DNA of 64,000 bases from Hyphomicrobiales bacterium (GCA_900471815.1 UICE01000003.1:519558-583557); one strand, 5' to 3'. Counted from the first letter of the stretch, positions 33,822 through 43,347 are shown. Notes: generated by a model not told the origin, from the letters alone. Translations and numbers: made by a program.

Positions 33822-34250
33822 ATGAGCGAGAGCATTTTTGATCGGATCACAGCGTTTCTGGGGACGAAGAGCGCGGTCCAGAAGGTAGCGGATGATCCGG
33901 TGCTCACAGCCGAACTTTTGCTGCTTTTGCATGTGGCGTTGGCGGATGGAAAAACTGAAAAGGCTGAGTATGCTGCGATCATGCGGATAGCATCGACCGA
34001 TTTTGGTATTTCGCCCGACGAATTCGGAGAAGTTGCTGAATACCTCAAGGACTTTGGTTATGAGACCACCAGCAGCCAAGCGGCGCTGGCCTTTGCGGAT
34101 GTTCCTTTTGAACGCAAAGTGCAACTGCTGCGCCATCTTCTTACGATCGCAAATGCGGATAATGAGCTTGATCCCAAAGAAGCCAATCTTATCCGCAAGA
34201 CTGCGGAAATGTTGGGCGTAACTCCGGAAGAGCTGCATAAGTCTCATTAA
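33822..34250 (+). CDS. TerB-family protein
   Basis: 142 residues, all helical by appearance, with the TerB pattern (LLLLLHVALADGKTEKAEY and LLTIANADNELDPKEANLI), the acidic repeats that bind metal in TerB/DjlA-like domains. No signal peptide. It ends in a TAATG overlap with cobE, so the two are translationally coupled, an unexpected partner for cobalamin genes. Tellurite resistance is not implied; such domains occur as metal-binding or membrane-associated modules. Function unknown. Confidence 0.85.
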   Translation: MSESIFDRITAFLGTKSAVQKVADDPVLTAELLLLLHVALADGKTEKAEYAAIMRIASTDFGISPDEFGEVAEYLKDFGYETTSSQAALAFADVPFERKVQLLRHLLTIANADNELDPKEANLIRKTAEMLGVTPEELHKSH

Positions 34251-34642
34251 TGGAAACCTATACTCTTGGGCTTGGGTGTGAGCGCGGTTGTGATCCTGCC
34301 GAGCTGCTTGCTCTAGCAGAACACGTTATAACCACCGCCGGACGCGATATTTCGCGGCTAGCCGGTCTATTCACTATCGATCAGCGGATGAACGAGCCAG
34401 CGATTGTCTATGTCGCCACCCGCCTAGCAGTTCCTTTATACGCATTTGATGCCGCCAGGTTGGAAGTGGAAACGCCGCGCTTGCTCAATCCGTCTGCGCA
34501 GGTTTTCGCGCTTGTGGGTTGTCACGGCGTCGCTGAAGCTGCCGCGCTGGCGGGTGCGGGATCTAAAGCGCAGCTAATAGTTGGCAAGACAAAATCAGCT
34601 CACGCCACCGCGGCACTTGCAGTTTACAACGCAATCCCATAG
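34250..34642 (+). CDS. cobE: CobE (CbiG C-terminal domain-like) corrin biosynthesis protein
   Basis: 130 residues matching the CobE/CbiG C-terminal family: a GLGCERG opening near residue 7, IDQRMNEPA in the middle and KTKSAHATAALAVY at the end. CobE belongs to the aerobic pathway genes of alphaproteobacteria; a direct catalytic role is not settled. It starts at an ATG overlapping the TerB-like stop and is followed nine bases later by cobM. Confidence 0.9.
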   Translation: METYTLGLGCERGCDPAELLALAEHVITTAGRDISRLAGLFTIDQRMNEPAIVYVATRLAVPLYAFDAARLEVETPRLLNPSAQVFALVGCHGVAEAAALAGAGSKAQLIVGKTKSAHATAALAVYNAIP

Positions 34643-34651
34643 CGAATTATC

Positions 34652-35413
34652 ATGATTGTTCATTTTATTGGAGCGGGCCCCGGTGCCCCGGACCTTATCA
34701 CAGTGCGGGGATTGAAGCTGATTCAATCTTGCCCTGTTTGTCTATATGCAGGCTCACTCGTCCCGCCGGAAATGGTTGCGGAGGTGCCGGAAGGCGCGCG
34801 CGTGGTCGACACGTCTTCGCTCAATCTCGATGAAATTATTGCAGAGTTTGAGTTGGCGCATGCGGAGGGCAAGGACGTAGCGCGTGTCCATTCCGGCGAC
34901 CCGTCGATTTATGGAGCGGTTGCCGAGCAAATGCGACGGCTGGATGCGCTGGGTATTGAGTATGACGTAACGCCGGGCGTGCCTGCCTTTGCTGCAGCAG
35001 CTGCCGCGCTTAAAAAGGAACTTACCGTTCCTGAGGTGTGTCAAACCATTATCCTCACCCGGACTTCGATGAAATCGTCCGCCATGCCAGCAGGAGAGGA
35101 GCTTGCGACTTTAGGCAAATCCGGTGCCACCATGGTGATCCATTTGTCGATCCGTAATTTGAAACGCATTGAGGAAGAGCTTTCCCCGCTTTATGGCGAT
35201 GATTGTCCCGTCATTATCGCCTATCGTGTGGGTTGGCCGGATGAACAATTTCTTCACGGAACACTTGCAGATATCGCCAAAAAGGTTGCCGATTCTGGTT
35301 TGATGCGCTCCGCGATGATCTTTGTCGGGCGGGGATTATCCGCCGACGGCTTCAGGGATTCAGCGCTTTATCATAAGAGCCACAGCCACACATTGCGTTC
35401 AGGTTCCAAGTAA
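34652..35413 (+). CDS. cobM: Precorrin-4 C11-methyltransferase
   Basis: A 253-residue class III SAM methyltransferase with GAGPGAPDLITVRG at 5-18 and HSGDPSIYGAVAEQM at 90-104, both typical of CobM/CbiF. It methylates C11 of precorrin-4 using SAM. It ends with a 15-base overlap with the convergent cobK. Upstream partners cobI/cobJ are not in the window. Confidence 0.95.
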   Translation: MIVHFIGAGPGAPDLITVRGLKLIQSCPVCLYAGSLVPPEMVAEVPEGARVVDTSSLNLDEIIAEFELAHAEGKDVARVHSGDPSIYGAVAEQMRRLDALGIEYDVTPGVPAFAAAAAALKKELTVPEVCQTIILTRTSMKSSAMPAGEELATLGKSGATMVIHLSIRNLKRIEEELSPLYGDDCPVIIAYRVGWPDEQFLHGTLADIAKKVADSGLMRSAMIFVGRGLSADGFRDSALYHKSHSHTLRSGSK

Positions 35414-36154
35414 ATTCAATGTCTGCCCGACAAAACCAATAACGCTCTCCACGTCGGGGAATGTGCGGATTTCTGGACGACGCGGTCGTTCAAGCATGAT
35501 GACAGGAATACCCAGATCGCGGGCCGCCGTGATTTTGGCATAGGAGGCCTTGCCGCCCGAATTGCGGCAGACGATGTGGGTGATCCGCTTGGCGATAAGA
35601 AGGCTGGCCTCGCTTTCAACGGTCCCCGGTTTAGACAATTCCAGCTCGAAGTCGACAAGATCAAGCGGTGCTTCAGGCGGATCGATCATGCGAACCACGA
35701 AGTGCACGCTGTTTCGCTTGGAGAATGTTGCGATATGTTGTTTGCCAAGCGCCAGCAGCACCCGTGCCTTTGATGGAATAGCATCTGCCGCCTGCGCCAA
35801 TGTATCGACCACAATCCACTTGTCGCCAGGTTTCTTAAGCCATGCAGGACGTTCCAGTCTTACAAATGCGATCGAATTTACAGTTGTGCTGGCAAAAATA
35901 GCATTATCCGATATTTGCGTGGCAAAAGGGTGGGTCGCGTCAATTAACAGCTTGACGTTTTCGGCCTTGAGATAGTCTGCCAACCCTTGAGGTCCGCCAA
36001 AGCCGCCAACGCGGATTTCGCCCGCAATTTTTGCAGGCGCGAGGGTCCGACCGGCTAGTGATGAAATCACGCGCAGATGCGGTGCTTGCAAACGTGATGC
36101 GAGTTTAACTGCTTCCGCCGTGCCACCCAGAATGAGAATTGTTGTTTCAGACAC
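35399..36154 (-). CDS. cobK: Precorrin-6A reductase
   Basis: 251 residues of the CobK/CbiJ family: ILILGGTAEA near the N-terminus and LLIDATHPFATQIS near 85-100, the conserved NADPH-binding block. It reduces precorrin-6A to 6B. It starts at a GTG (36152-36154) and overlaps the cbiD stop by eight bases on the same strand, so cbiD-cobK form a two-gene minus-strand operon facing cobM. Confidence 0.94.
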   Translation of the reverse strand: MSETTILILGGTAEAVKLASRLQAPHLRVISSLAGRTLAPAKIAGEIRVGGFGGPQGLADYLKAENVKLLIDATHPFATQISDNAIFASTTVNSIAFVRLERPAWLKKPGDKWIVVDTLAQAADAIPSKARVLLALGKQHIATFSKRNSVHFVVRMIDPPEAPLDLVDFELELSKPGTVESEASLLIAKRITHIVCRNSGGKASYAKITAARDLGIPVIMLERPRRPEIRTFPDVESVIGFVGQTLNLLGT

Positions 36155-37262
36155 GGGCGAGTACAGTCCCTTTGCGGTCAGTCACAATAACCTCCACGTC
36201 GACAGGGGCACCCTTCAGTGTGTCAATTGCGGTCTGTTTCGCCTTGATGGCAATTGCGTGTGCAAGGTCAAACCCAAGCTCTTGAGTTATTTCAAGCACT
36301 TCCTGGGCCGTATTCGCATTTAGAATCCGGTTTCTCTCGGCTGGGTCTAGCCCGAGGTTTTCCGCCTCGTCTGCCAGAAAGGTCATATCAACCTGGCTGC
36401 GGCCTGAATGAAGATCGAGAGCGCCTTGCGCAAGCTTGGTCAGTTTCGCAAATCCGCCCGCAATTGTGAGCCTGTCAATTGGGTGCACACGCAGATATTT
36501 GAGCAATCCTCCGGCAAAATCCCCCATATCGAGAAGTGCAATCTCAGGCAGATTGTATATTGCCTGAGCAGCGTCCTCTGACGTGGATCCTGTTGCGGCA
36601 AGAACGTGTTTCAGTCCTGCTGCACGAGAAACATCAATGCCACGATGAATGGAATGTATCCAGGCAGCGCAAGAAAACGGGTGAACAATTCCGGTTGTCC
36701 CCAAGATGGAAATGCCGCCAACAATTCCGAGGCGGGGGTTCCATGTCTGCTTGGCCAGTTCTTCGCCGTCCGGAACCGATATTGCGATTAGCAGATCCGC
36801 TGGCAAAGCATATTCTGCGCATATTTCTTCGCATATCTTTGTCATCATCTCGCGGGGCACCGGATTTATAGCGGCTTGCCCGGGAGGAATGGGAAGGCCG
36901 GGCAGTGTAACTGTGCCAACACCTTCGCCAGCGGCAAACTGAATGCCGCTTCCCGGCGGTGCCGGGAACACCGTGGAGATTATGGTTGCACCATGTGTAA
37001 CGTCAGGGTCGTCTCCCGCATCTTTTACAATTCCAGCCATTGCGTAGCCTTCACCAATCGATTCTATGGCAAGCTGGAAGTGTGGAACTTCGCCTTTAGG
37101 CAAAATGATTGCCACCGGATCAGGAAATTCACCCGTGATCAGCGCGAGCAATGCTGCTTTGGTTGCTGCAGTTGCGCATGCCCCGGTTGTCCAGCCGCGG
37201 CGCAAGGGGCCCCCGCCGGGTTCGTGTGGTTTGCGCAAGGCGGTCTCAGGCTCGTTATTCAT
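36147..37262 (-). CDS. cbiD: Cobalt-precorrin-5B C1-methyltransferase CbiD
   Basis: 371 residues from the ATG at 37262, behind AAGG; the longer frame to 37298 adds 12 residues. The N-terminal LRRGWTTGACATAATKAAL is the CbiD hallmark, and GGFAKLTKLAQGALDLHS lies late in the chain. CbiD methylates C1 in the anaerobic pathway; many Rhizobiales use it in the aerobic pathway in place of CobF. No cobF is seen here. It is divergent from cobA across about 100 bases. Confidence 0.93.
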   Translation of the reverse strand: MNNEPETALRKPHEPGGGPLRRGWTTGACATAATKAALLALITGEFPDPVAIILPKGEVPHFQLAIESIGEGYAMAGIVKDAGDDPDVTHGATIISTVFPAPPGSGIQFAAGEGVGTVTLPGLPIPPGQAAINPVPREMMTKICEEICAEYALPADLLIAISVPDGEELAKQTWNPRLGIVGGISILGTTGIVHPFSCAAWIHSIHRGIDVSRAAGLKHVLAATGSTSEDAAQAIYNLPEIALLDMGDFAGGLLKYLRVHPIDRLTIAGGFAKLTKLAQGALDLHSGRSQVDMTFLADEAENLGLDPAERNRILNANTAQEVLEITQELGFDLAHAIAIKAKQTAIDTLKGAPVDVEVIVTDRKGTVLARV

Positions 37263-37364
37263 TCCAACCTTATAGACCAGCTTGTGCAATCGTTGCATGA
37301 TTTTTCCGACAGGTGCATTCTTGCAGACAGAAAAATTGTGCTATGCGCAGATGAACGAGGTTAA

Positions 37365-38207
37365 ATGATGCGCGCAAAGCGGAATAAGCTGCCGAAATTT
37401 GAGATTGGACATGTCTGGCTTGTTGGAGCCGGACCCGGTGATCCAGGACTTTTGACGTTGCATGCAGTCAATGCTCTGGAGCAGGCCGACGTGATTGTCT
37501 ATGACGCGCTGGTGAACGAAGAATGTCTCTCATTTGCTGGCCCGTCCGCTGTTTTGGAATATGCCGGCAAGCGCGGTGGTAAACCTTCACCGCAGCAACG
37601 GGATATCTCTCTTCGGCTCGTTGAGCTCGCCCGTGCGGGCAAGCGGGTGCTCCGCCTGAAGGGTGGCGATCCATTTGTATTCGGCAGAGGCGGCGAGGAG
37701 GCACTTACCCTTGTCGAACATGACGTGCCGTTCCGGATTGTTCCCGGCATAACTGCTGGCATTGGCGGACTGGCCTATGCCGGGATTCCCGTTACCCATC
37801 GCGAAACCAATCAAAGCGTTACCTTTTTGACAGGGCACGATGCCACTGGCCTTGTTCCGGATTCGATGGACTGGAAGAGCATTGCACAGGGCTCTGCCGT
37901 TATCGTCATGTACATGGCGATGAAACATATTGGTCTTATAGCTTCGCGCTTGATGGAGGCGGGCCGCCCCTTTGACGAACCTGTCGCATTCGTCTGCAAT
38001 GCCACTACCGCTCATCAGCAGGTGCTTGAAACAACGCTGGAGAAAGCAGAGTCTGATGTGGAGGCTGCTGATCTCAAGCCTCCCGCCATAGTGGTCGTTG
38101 GGCAGGTCGTTCGACTGCGTGGTGCGTTGGACTGGCTAGGCGCGCTTGAAGGTCGCGTCCTGACAAATGACCCGCTCGGTACGCGGCGCGCGAAGGATGC
38201 CGGATGA
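37365..38207 (+). CDS. cobA: Uroporphyrinogen-III C-methyltransferase
   Basis: 280 residues with the SUMT motifs: LVGAGPGDPGLLTLHA at 20-35, VYDALVNEECL, and RLKGGDPFVFGRGGEEA at 99-115. It uses two SAM to make precorrin-2, the entry to corrins and siroheme. No fused reductase/chelatase (CysG) domain. Starts at either of two adjacent ATGs behind a GAGG sequence. It opens the plus-strand cobA-cobB-cobC-cbiB run and overlaps cobB by four bases (ATGA). Confidence 0.95.
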   Translation: MMRAKRNKLPKFEIGHVWLVGAGPGDPGLLTLHAVNALEQADVIVYDALVNEECLSFAGPSAVLEYAGKRGGKPSPQQRDISLRLVELARAGKRVLRLKGGDPFVFGRGGEEALTLVEHDVPFRIVPGITAGIGGLAYAGIPVTHRETNQSVTFLTGHDATGLVPDSMDWKSIAQGSAVIVMYMAMKHIGLIASRLMEAGRPFDEPVAFVCNATTAHQQVLETTLEKAESDVEAADLKPPAIVVVGQVVRLRGALDWLGALEGRVLTNDPLGTRRAKDAG

Positions 38208-39502
38208 AAGGTTTCCTGATTGCCGCGCCCTCATCAGGTAGCGGAAAGACAACGGTTACGCTTGGCCTTTTGCGGGCATTGCGCAATTTGGGCGTTAATA
38301 TTGCTCCCGCAAAAGCAGGTCCGGATTATATTGACCCTGCCTATCATGCGGTTGCCGGTGGCGCGCCTTGTGTCAATCTTGATCCTTGGGCCATGCGGCC
38401 CGACCTCATCAGTGCGCTAGCCTCCAGGCACGCAGAAGGCGACAAGACGTTGATCGTTGAGGGCATGATGGGGCTGTTTGACGGCGCTTCGGATGGCAAG
38501 GGCTCTGCCGCTGATCTGGCCAAACATTTATCCCTGCCCATTATTCTGGTTGTCGATTGTGCCCGCCAATCGCATTCAATTGCCGCACTTGTCAGTGGGT
38601 TTCGTGATTTCCGGCGAGATATCATGATTGCAGGACTTATTCTTAACCGCGTTGGCAGTGCGCGTCATGAAATGATGCTGCGTTCTGCATTGCAGCCGGT
38701 CGGGATTGCCGTATTGGGATCATTACCCAAAAGCGAACAATTGCAGCTGCCGGAAAGACATCTTGGCTTAGTGCAAGCAGGCGAGCACCGTGATCTCGAC
38801 AATTTCCTTGAAAATGCTGGTTTGATGGTCTCCGAACGAATTGATATCCACAGCATTCTCGACATTGCAGGACGATATGGCTCATTGGAATCGATGGCTA
38901 ACATCAAGCGCGTTCCTCCGCTGGGGCAGAGGATAGCGGTGGCGCACGACAATGCTTTTGCGTTCTCCTATTTTCATTTGCTGGATGGTTGGCGCAGGCG
39001 TGGTGCTGAAATCAGCTTCTTTTCTCCGCTTGCCGATGAGGTCCCTGCCGCGAACAGTGATGCGATTTATTTGCCTGGCGGCTATCCCGAGCTTTATGCG
39101 GGTAAGTTAGCCGCAGCCAGCCACTTTGCCGAAGGGATGAAGCAGGCAGCGGCCAAAACAATCCCAATCTATGGTGAGTGCGGTGGCTATATGGTGCTTG
39201 GCGAAAGCATCGAAGATGCTGCGGGAGTTTCACATAGAATGCTCGGTTTATTGCCTGTTGAAACAAGCTTTGCAAAGCGCAAACTGCATCTGGGCTATCG
39301 ACGACTGACGCCCGTCGAAGGGTCGCCTTTCCACACGCCCTTGACCGGACATGAATTTCACTACGCGAGCATTGTGCGAGAAGGAAAGGCACACCGCTTG
39401 TTTCATGTTAGCGATGCTTTGGACAATGATCTGGGCGATGCTGGTTTGCGCGTCGGTTCGGTCAGTGGTTCCTATATGCATGTAATTGATTTGGTTGGAT
39501 GA
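38204..39502 (+). CDS. cobB: Hydrogenobyrinate/cobyrinate a,c-diamide synthase
   Basis: 432 residues: ATPase P-loop APSSGSGKTT at 8-17 and a glutaminase domain with Cys326 in YGECGGYMVLG and a late GHEFHYAS motif. It amidates the a and c side chains. It overlaps cobA and cobC by four bases each (ATGA), indicating translational coupling. Its reaction precedes CobNST cobalt insertion in the aerobic pathway. Confidence 0.95.
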   Translation: MKGFLIAAPSSGSGKTTVTLGLLRALRNLGVNIAPAKAGPDYIDPAYHAVAGGAPCVNLDPWAMRPDLISALASRHAEGDKTLIVEGMMGLFDGASDGKGSAADLAKHLSLPIILVVDCARQSHSIAALVSGFRDFRRDIMIAGLILNRVGSARHEMMLRSALQPVGIAVLGSLPKSEQLQLPERHLGLVQAGEHRDLDNFLENAGLMVSERIDIHSILDIAGRYGSLESMANIKRVPPLGQRIAVAHDNAFAFSYFHLLDGWRRRGAEISFFSPLADEVPAANSDAIYLPGGYPELYAGKLAAASHFAEGMKQAAAKTIPIYGECGGYMVLGESIEDAAGVSHRMLGLLPVETSFAKRKLHLGYRRLTPVEGSPFHTPLTGHEFHYASIVREGKAHRLFHVSDALDNDLGDAGLRVGSVSGSYMHVIDLVG

Positions 39503-40512
39503 TGCAGATTGAACATGGAGGCGCCCTTGATGGCGCTGTAGCGCGGTTTGGCGGTGCGCCGTCGGATTGGATTGACCTTTCGACTGGCATTAATCCGGAA
39601 TTGTTTCCATTGCCCGAGATTGGGCCGGAAATCTGGAACAGATTGCCGGATCAGAAGCTGTTAGTCACGGCAATTGCCGCAGCACGGCGCTACTACGGTA
39701 CCCGCGCTGAGGCTGGTATTGTCGCTGCGCCCGGCACTCAAGCTCTGATACAAATATTGCCGGAATTGATGCAAGTTGGTGAAGTCACGATCATTGGCCC
39801 CACATATCAAGAGCACGAATTTTCATTCAAACAGGCTGGATGGCATGTTTCCCATCAGACCCAAATTGGCGAAATTCCTCGATCTGCAAAGATTGTGGTG
39901 ATGGTCAATCCTAACAATCCCGACGGACGGATTGTGCCTGCGGAAATCTTGATTAATCTTGCCAAGGAAATGCATGGCAGAGGTGGATATCTCATCGTGG
40001 ATGAAGCCTTTGCTGACCCTCATCCAGAATGCAGCGTCGCTGCATATGCAGGCATGGATGGGTTGATTATTCTCAAATCATTTGGCAAGTTCTTCGGCCT
40101 TGGCGGACTACGTCTCGGTTTTGCTTTGACCACCCATGCATATGCTGAGCGATTGAAACTGAGGCTTGGACCATGGGCCGTATCCGGGCCAGCGCTTGCC
40201 ATAGCAGCTCATGCGTTTTCTGATGCGAAGCTTTTGAGCGAGTACACCTCGAGATTAAAAATTCGCCGCAAATTGCTCGCAGATGTTCTTTCAGAAGTTC
40301 AACTAATCGAGATTGGCGGAACGATGCTGTTTTCTCTAGTCAAGTTCGATGAGGCGCATCGGCTTCATGACACATTATGCGAGCAGCGTGTCTTTACCCG
40401 GAAATTTAATAATGCGCCGCAGCACTTACGGTTCGGACTCCCGCTCGATGAGTTGGCAGCGAGCCGGTTGCATAAGCGACTTGCCTTGGCACTGAGTGCA
40501 ATCCAGAACTGA
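39499..40512 (+). CDS. cobC: Threonine-phosphate decarboxylase (CobC/CobD)
   Basis: A 337-residue class I PLP enzyme with VMVNPNNPDGR at 134-144, LIVDEAFADP at 165-174 and the PLP lysine Lys197 in KSFGKFFGLGGLRLG. It makes (R)-1-aminopropan-2-ol phosphate from threonine phosphate for the nucleotide loop. Overlaps cobB by four bases and precedes cbiB, its partner in attaching the aminopropanol arm. Databases use cobC or cobD for this enzyme. Confidence 0.93.
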   Translation: MMQIEHGGALDGAVARFGGAPSDWIDLSTGINPELFPLPEIGPEIWNRLPDQKLLVTAIAAARRYYGTRAEAGIVAAPGTQALIQILPELMQVGEVTIIGPTYQEHEFSFKQAGWHVSHQTQIGEIPRSAKIVVMVNPNNPDGRIVPAEILINLAKEMHGRGGYLIVDEAFADPHPECSVAAYAGMDGLIILKSFGKFFGLGGLRLGFALTTHAYAERLKLRLGPWAVSGPALAIAAHAFSDAKLLSEYTSRLKIRRKLLADVLSEVQLIEIGGTMLFSLVKFDEAHRLHDTLCEQRVFTRKFNNAPQHLRFGLPLDELAASRLHKRLALALSAIQN

Positions 40513-40541
40513 TATTTTGATTCAACAGGATAGAATCTATA

Positions 40542-41522
40542 ATGGAAATCAACCTCTTGATCCTGTTTCTTGCCCTGCTGGCAGATCGTTATTTTGGCGA
40601 CCCCGAATGGTTGTGGAAAAAAATACCGCATCCGGTTGTTATGTTTGGCAGAGCTATTTCCTATGTGGACAAGCGCTTTAATGTGCCGGGCAATTCCGAC
40701 CAGCGGCGTCGGCGCGATGGTTTTCTTGCTGTGCTGGGACTTTTATTGCTTTCCGCGGCCATTGGCTTCTTTGTGCATCTGGCATTACGGACAATTCCGC
40801 CTTTTGGTGGTTTGATTGAAGCTATTATCGTCGCTGTTTTCTTGGCGCAGAAGAGTCTTGGCGATCATGTTGAGAGGGTCGCAATAGCATTGCGCGAAGA
40901 AGGGCTGATTGGCGCACGGCATGCTGTTTCAATGATTGTGGGTCGCGATCCGGACGTTCTGGATGAGCCCGCGATCAGTCGGGCTGCCATTGAAAGTCTC
41001 GCGGAAAACACCTCGGACGGCATTATTGCTCCGGCGTTCTGGTTTGTACTGCTCGGGCTGCCTGGTCTATTCGCTTACAAAATGCTGAACACGGCTGACT
41101 CCATGATCGGACATTTGAATGATCGTCATCGCGATTTTGGCCGCTTTGCCGCAAAGCTGGACGATGCTGCCAATTGGGTGCCGGCGCGTTTAACTGGTTT
41201 GTTGATCGCTTGTGCAGCTTGGGTCGTTTACGGTTACCGCGCCGCCAAACAGTCTTTCGATGTCATGATGCGGGACGCTCGCTTGCATAGATCGCCCAAT
41301 GCTGGCTGGCCTGAAGCGGCAATGGCGGGGGCAATCGACGTAGCGCTGGCGGGCCCGCGCATTTATGGCGGCGTCATCGCAAATGAGCCAATGTTGAATG
41401 GTGCTGGGCGGCGGGACGCGGGGTTGGAGAATATCGAGGATGCTTTACATGTTTTCAGCACAACAACAGCGATCTTCGCGATAGCAGTCCTTACCCTTTT
41501 TATTGTTGGCCTGTTTTTCTAG
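40542..41522 (+). CDS. cbiB: Adenosylcobinamide-phosphate synthase
   Basis: A 326-residue membrane protein of the CbiB/CobD family: LADRYFGDPEWLWKKIPHPV near the start, SLAENTSDGIIAPAFW in the middle and SPNAGWPEAAMAGA late. It has about five hydrophobic segments. It joins adenosylcobyric acid to aminopropanol phosphate. Starts 29 bases after cobC; the last cobalamin gene of the region, converging on an ABC transporter operon 13 bases away. Confidence 0.94.
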   Translation: MEINLLILFLALLADRYFGDPEWLWKKIPHPVVMFGRAISYVDKRFNVPGNSDQRRRRDGFLAVLGLLLLSAAIGFFVHLALRTIPPFGGLIEAIIVAVFLAQKSLGDHVERVAIALREEGLIGARHAVSMIVGRDPDVLDEPAISRAAIESLAENTSDGIIAPAFWFVLLGLPGLFAYKMLNTADSMIGHLNDRHRDFGRFAAKLDDAANWVPARLTGLLIACAAWVVYGYRAAKQSFDVMMRDARLHRSPNAGWPEAAMAGAIDVALAGPRIYGGVIANEPMLNGAGRRDAGLENIEDALHVFSTTTAIFAIAVLTLFIVGLFF

Positions 41523-41535
41523 AGCAAGCGCACTA

Positions 41536-42384
41536 TCAGCGCATATAGCGCAATTTGGGATCGAGAAAGTCTCTAAGCCCGTCGCCAAGCAAATTGAGCC
41601 CGAGCACTGTCACCATGATGGCCAGTCCTGGAAAAAGGGCCATGTGCGGCGCGAGGCTGATCATGGTTTGTGCCTCAAACAGCATTCGGCCCCAGCTTGG
41701 CATTGGCGGTTGAGCGCCGAGTCCGACATAGGACAGCCCAGCTTCAGCAAGAATGCCGAGGGAAAACTGGATTGTGCCCTGTATAATCAAGATATTGGCC
41801 AAGTTCGGCAGGATGTGATCGAGGGTGATACGGCCTTCACCTTTGCCGATGGCGCGAGCGGCAAGAACAAATTCCCGAACCCAAAGCGCTAGCGCCGCTC
41901 CTCGCGCGACACGCGCGAACACTGGAATGTTGAAGATGCCGATGGCAATGATAGCGTTAACGGCTCCAGGGCCAAAAATGGCGGTGATCATGACGGCCGA
42001 CAGAAGGGCAGGGAAAGCAAAAATGAGGTCGTTGAATCGCATAAGCATCTCGTCGACAATGCCGCCGCGGGCAGCAGCCCAAAGTCCCAATGGGACACCG
42101 ATACCAGCGCCAATCGCAACCGAAACAAACGCGACGAAAATCGAAGCGCGGCTGCCGACCATGATCATAGACAGGATATCTCGACCGAAATGGTCTGTAC
42201 CCAGCCAGTGCGAAATGGATGGCGGCTTTAACTTCGCGACTATATCAAGCGCTGAGACGCTGTAGGGCGTCCACAAGAACGATAGACCAGCCATCAATGC
42301 CACGATAAGCGTGATGATCGTTCCAATCAGAAATGACCTGTTGCCGATCAGACTTTCGAATTTGCGGCTCACTTGCGGCTCCAC
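41536..42384 (-). CDS. Peptide/nickel-type ABC transporter permease, DppC-like
   Basis: 282 residues with five to six hydrophobic helices and the family signature around ARAIGKGEGRITLDHILPN that contacts the ATPase. The conserved LGTDHFGRDILS block at about 60-71 is diagnostic for DppC/OppC permeases. It is the last gene of the M20 hydrolase-binding protein-permease-permease set and overlaps the DppB-like gene by 16 bases. No ATPase gene is present. Confidence 0.9.
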   Translation of the reverse strand: MEPQVSRKFESLIGNRSFLIGTIITLIVALMAGLSFLWTPYSVSALDIVAKLKPPSISHWLGTDHFGRDILSMIMVGSRASIFVAFVSVAIGAGIGVPLGLWAAARGGIVDEMLMRFNDLIFAFPALLSAVMITAIFGPGAVNAIIAIGIFNIPVFARVARGAALALWVREFVLAARAIGKGEGRITLDHILPNLANILIIQGTIQFSLGILAEAGLSYVGLGAQPPMPSWGRMLFEAQTMISLAPHMALFPGLAIMVTVLGLNLLGDGLRDFLDPKLRYMR

Positions 42385-43316
42385 AAACGCGGGTCGACAA
42401 TGGCGTAGGACAGATCAACGAGGACATTAACTGCAATCACAGTAGCCACGAGAATCATGACGACACCCTCTACCACTATCAGGTCGCGTTGAGTGATTGC
42501 TTGGAATACCAAGCGCCCCAGACCCGGCAGGTAGAATACATTCTCCACGATGATTGTACCGGCGAGGAGAAATGAAAATTGCATGCCAAGTATAGTCAAG
42601 ACGGGTATTAGCGCGTTACGCAACGCATGATGATAAAGCACTTTGCGCCGTGACAGCCCTTTGGCACGGGCAGTGCGTATATAATCTTCGCCGAGAACAT
42701 CTAGCAAAGAAGATCGGGTTACCCGAGCAAGAATGGAAGCTTGAGGCAGGGCCAAGGCAACCGATGGCAATATCAGTGACTTTATGCTCGGCCAAAAGCC
42801 GTTTTCCCATCCAGCGAACCCGCCAGCTGGCAAAAGACGTAACACAACTGCAAATATATAGACGAGGAGCAGAGCAAACCAGAAATTCGGGATTGCTACG
42901 CCAACTTGCGCAATTCCCATCGCAGTCGTGTCTGCTGTGCTGCCGCGCCTTGATGCTGCGAATATTCCAATCGGAATGGCTATTATTGTCGAAAGAGCGA
43001 GCGAAATCAGCGCCAAAGGTAGGGAAACCGCAATCCGCTCTTTAATGAGATCAATTACCGGAACCGAATAGGTGTAAGACTTGCCAAAATCTCCGGTCAG
43101 CAAATCGCCCAGCCAACTGAAATATCGTAAAATCAGGGGTTGGTTAAATCCCATCTGATCTTGCAGGGCTCGAACGGCGTCTTCGGTAGCATTCATGCCG
43201 AGCATTAGTCGCGCCGGATCGCCCGGCACAACTTCCAACACGGCAAATACAATGATTGATGCCGCCAGCAACGTAAGGATGCCAATAACCACGCGTTTTG
43301 ACGCGTAGCTCAGCAT
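42369..43316 (-). CDS. Peptide/nickel-type ABC transporter permease, DppB-like
   Basis: 315 residues beginning MLSYASKRVVIGILTLLAA and carrying RTARAKGLSRRKVLYHHALRN, the EAA loop typical of DppB/OppB. GLGRLVFQAITQRD near the end is also characteristic. Works as a heterodimer with the DppC-like protein. It follows the binding-protein gene by 31 bases on the same strand. Confidence 0.9.
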   Translation of the reverse strand: MLSYASKRVVIGILTLLAASIIVFAVLEVVPGDPARLMLGMNATEDAVRALQDQMGFNQPLILRYFSWLGDLLTGDFGKSYTYSVPVIDLIKERIAVSLPLALISLALSTIIAIPIGIFAASRRGSTADTTAMGIAQVGVAIPNFWFALLLVYIFAVVLRLLPAGGFAGWENGFWPSIKSLILPSVALALPQASILARVTRSSLLDVLGEDYIRTARAKGLSRRKVLYHHALRNALIPVLTILGMQFSFLLAGTIIVENVFYLPGLGRLVFQAITQRDLIVVEGVVMILVATVIAVNVLVDLSYAIVDPRLWSRK

Positions 43317-43347
43317 GCCATCCCTTTTTGAAAGCCAGGAGTCATCT

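Noticed and set aside
33822-34250. Tellurite resistance function
   Set aside because: Only an isolated TerB-like domain is present, without terA/C/D/E genes.
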